DNA of 6,864 nucleotides from Candidatus Hydrogenedentes bacterium UBA2224 (lineage in GTDB: Bacteria > Hydrogenedentota > Hydrogenedentia > Hydrogenedentales > SLHB01), in assembly GCA_002348185.1 (NCBI GenBank), contig DDYW01000085.1, positions 18,274-25,137 of the forward strand. Reading direction: 5' to 3'. The position numbers were made by a program, and so were the translations under genes. Within the stretch, counting starts at the first letter, position 1, and each line of letters begins with the position of its first letter. The notes beneath the pieces were generated by a model that was not told the origin of the DNA, ran no database searches, and worked only from the letters and a program-made list of their open reading frames with translations. Of this stretch, positions 6,792 to 6,864 are shown one piece after another.

Positions 6792-6818
6792 GAACATGGG
6801 GAACATGGGGAACATGGG
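6792..6818. repeat. Three tandem copies of GAACATGGG
   Basis: A perfect 3 x 9-base tandem array, with copies at 6792-6800, 6801-6809 and 6810-6818. It lies 7 bases after the TACTCAAA repeats in non-coding DNA. Iterons, transposon ends and slippage-prone satellites can all look like this; nothing here decides between them. Confidence 0.75.
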
Positions 6819-6829
6819 CAGGTAGTGGC

Positions 6830-6848
6830 CAACGGGGTGATCCCGTTG
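6830..6848. repeat. Hairpin at the right edge
   Basis: CAACGGG (6830-6836) pairs perfectly with CCCGTTG (6842-6848) around GTGAT. No T run follows, so it is not a convincing terminator. It could be an operator, or part of the flank of whatever lies beyond the window. Confidence 0.5.
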
Positions 6849-6864
6849 CGTTGCCATAAGTTAT

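Noticed and set aside
1..6864. CRISPR array
   Set aside because: No regularly spaced 25-40-base repeats were seen; the only tandem array is the 3 x 9-base repeat at 6792-6818, which has no spacers.

Overview
The window is about 57% GC by eye and reads as bacterial chromosome. It opens with the last 22 bases of a tRNA gene that encodes its own CCA. Genes start with ATG, GTG or possibly TTG, behind purine-rich ribosome binding sites. The sequence does not fix the phylum. The gene mix (SWIM/TPR protein, TOTE-type primase-helicase, AlbA_2 regulator, all beside a tRNA end) looks like an accessory or defence-type locus, perhaps an island inserted next to a tRNA.

Layout. Bases 1-22 are the tRNA 3' end, followed by its strong intrinsic terminator (33-67) and a second large inverted repeat (78-114). 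Bases 115-343 hold no gene I can support. A good sigma70-like promoter (344-373) then precedes a leader of about 155 bases. It leads to a two-gene operon on the + strand: a 597-aa SWIM zinc-finger/TPR-like protein (536-2329) and a 113-aa protein of unknown function (2326-2667), overlapping by four bases.

Running the other way, and ending exactly one base after that operon (stop codons at 2665-2667 and 2668-2670), is an 845-aa protein on the - strand (2668-5205). It has an N-terminal coiled coil, an archaeo-eukaryotic primase (AEP) domain of the TOTE conflict-system type with a Cys cluster, and an XPB-like superfamily 2 helicase. From the same 140-base divergent intergenic region, an AlbA_2/Schlafen-type ATP-binding regulator with a C-terminal winged helix runs rightwards (5346-6705). 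It is broken by two -1-type frameshifts, each explained by one missing T; restoring both gives a continuous 453-residue protein.

The last 160 bases have no gene. They carry two short direct repeats in tandem, a triple 9-bp tandem repeat and a hairpin, and may be the flank of another mobile or integrative element beyond the window.

How the genes fit together (inference). The primase-helicase is the best candidate effector of an anti-invader system. The AlbA_2 gene, transcribed divergently from it, is placed like a regulator but appears inactivated. The SWIM-TPR protein and its small partner form a translationally coupled pair of unknown function beside it. Whether the two modules form one system can only be settled by checking whether they co-occur in other genomes.
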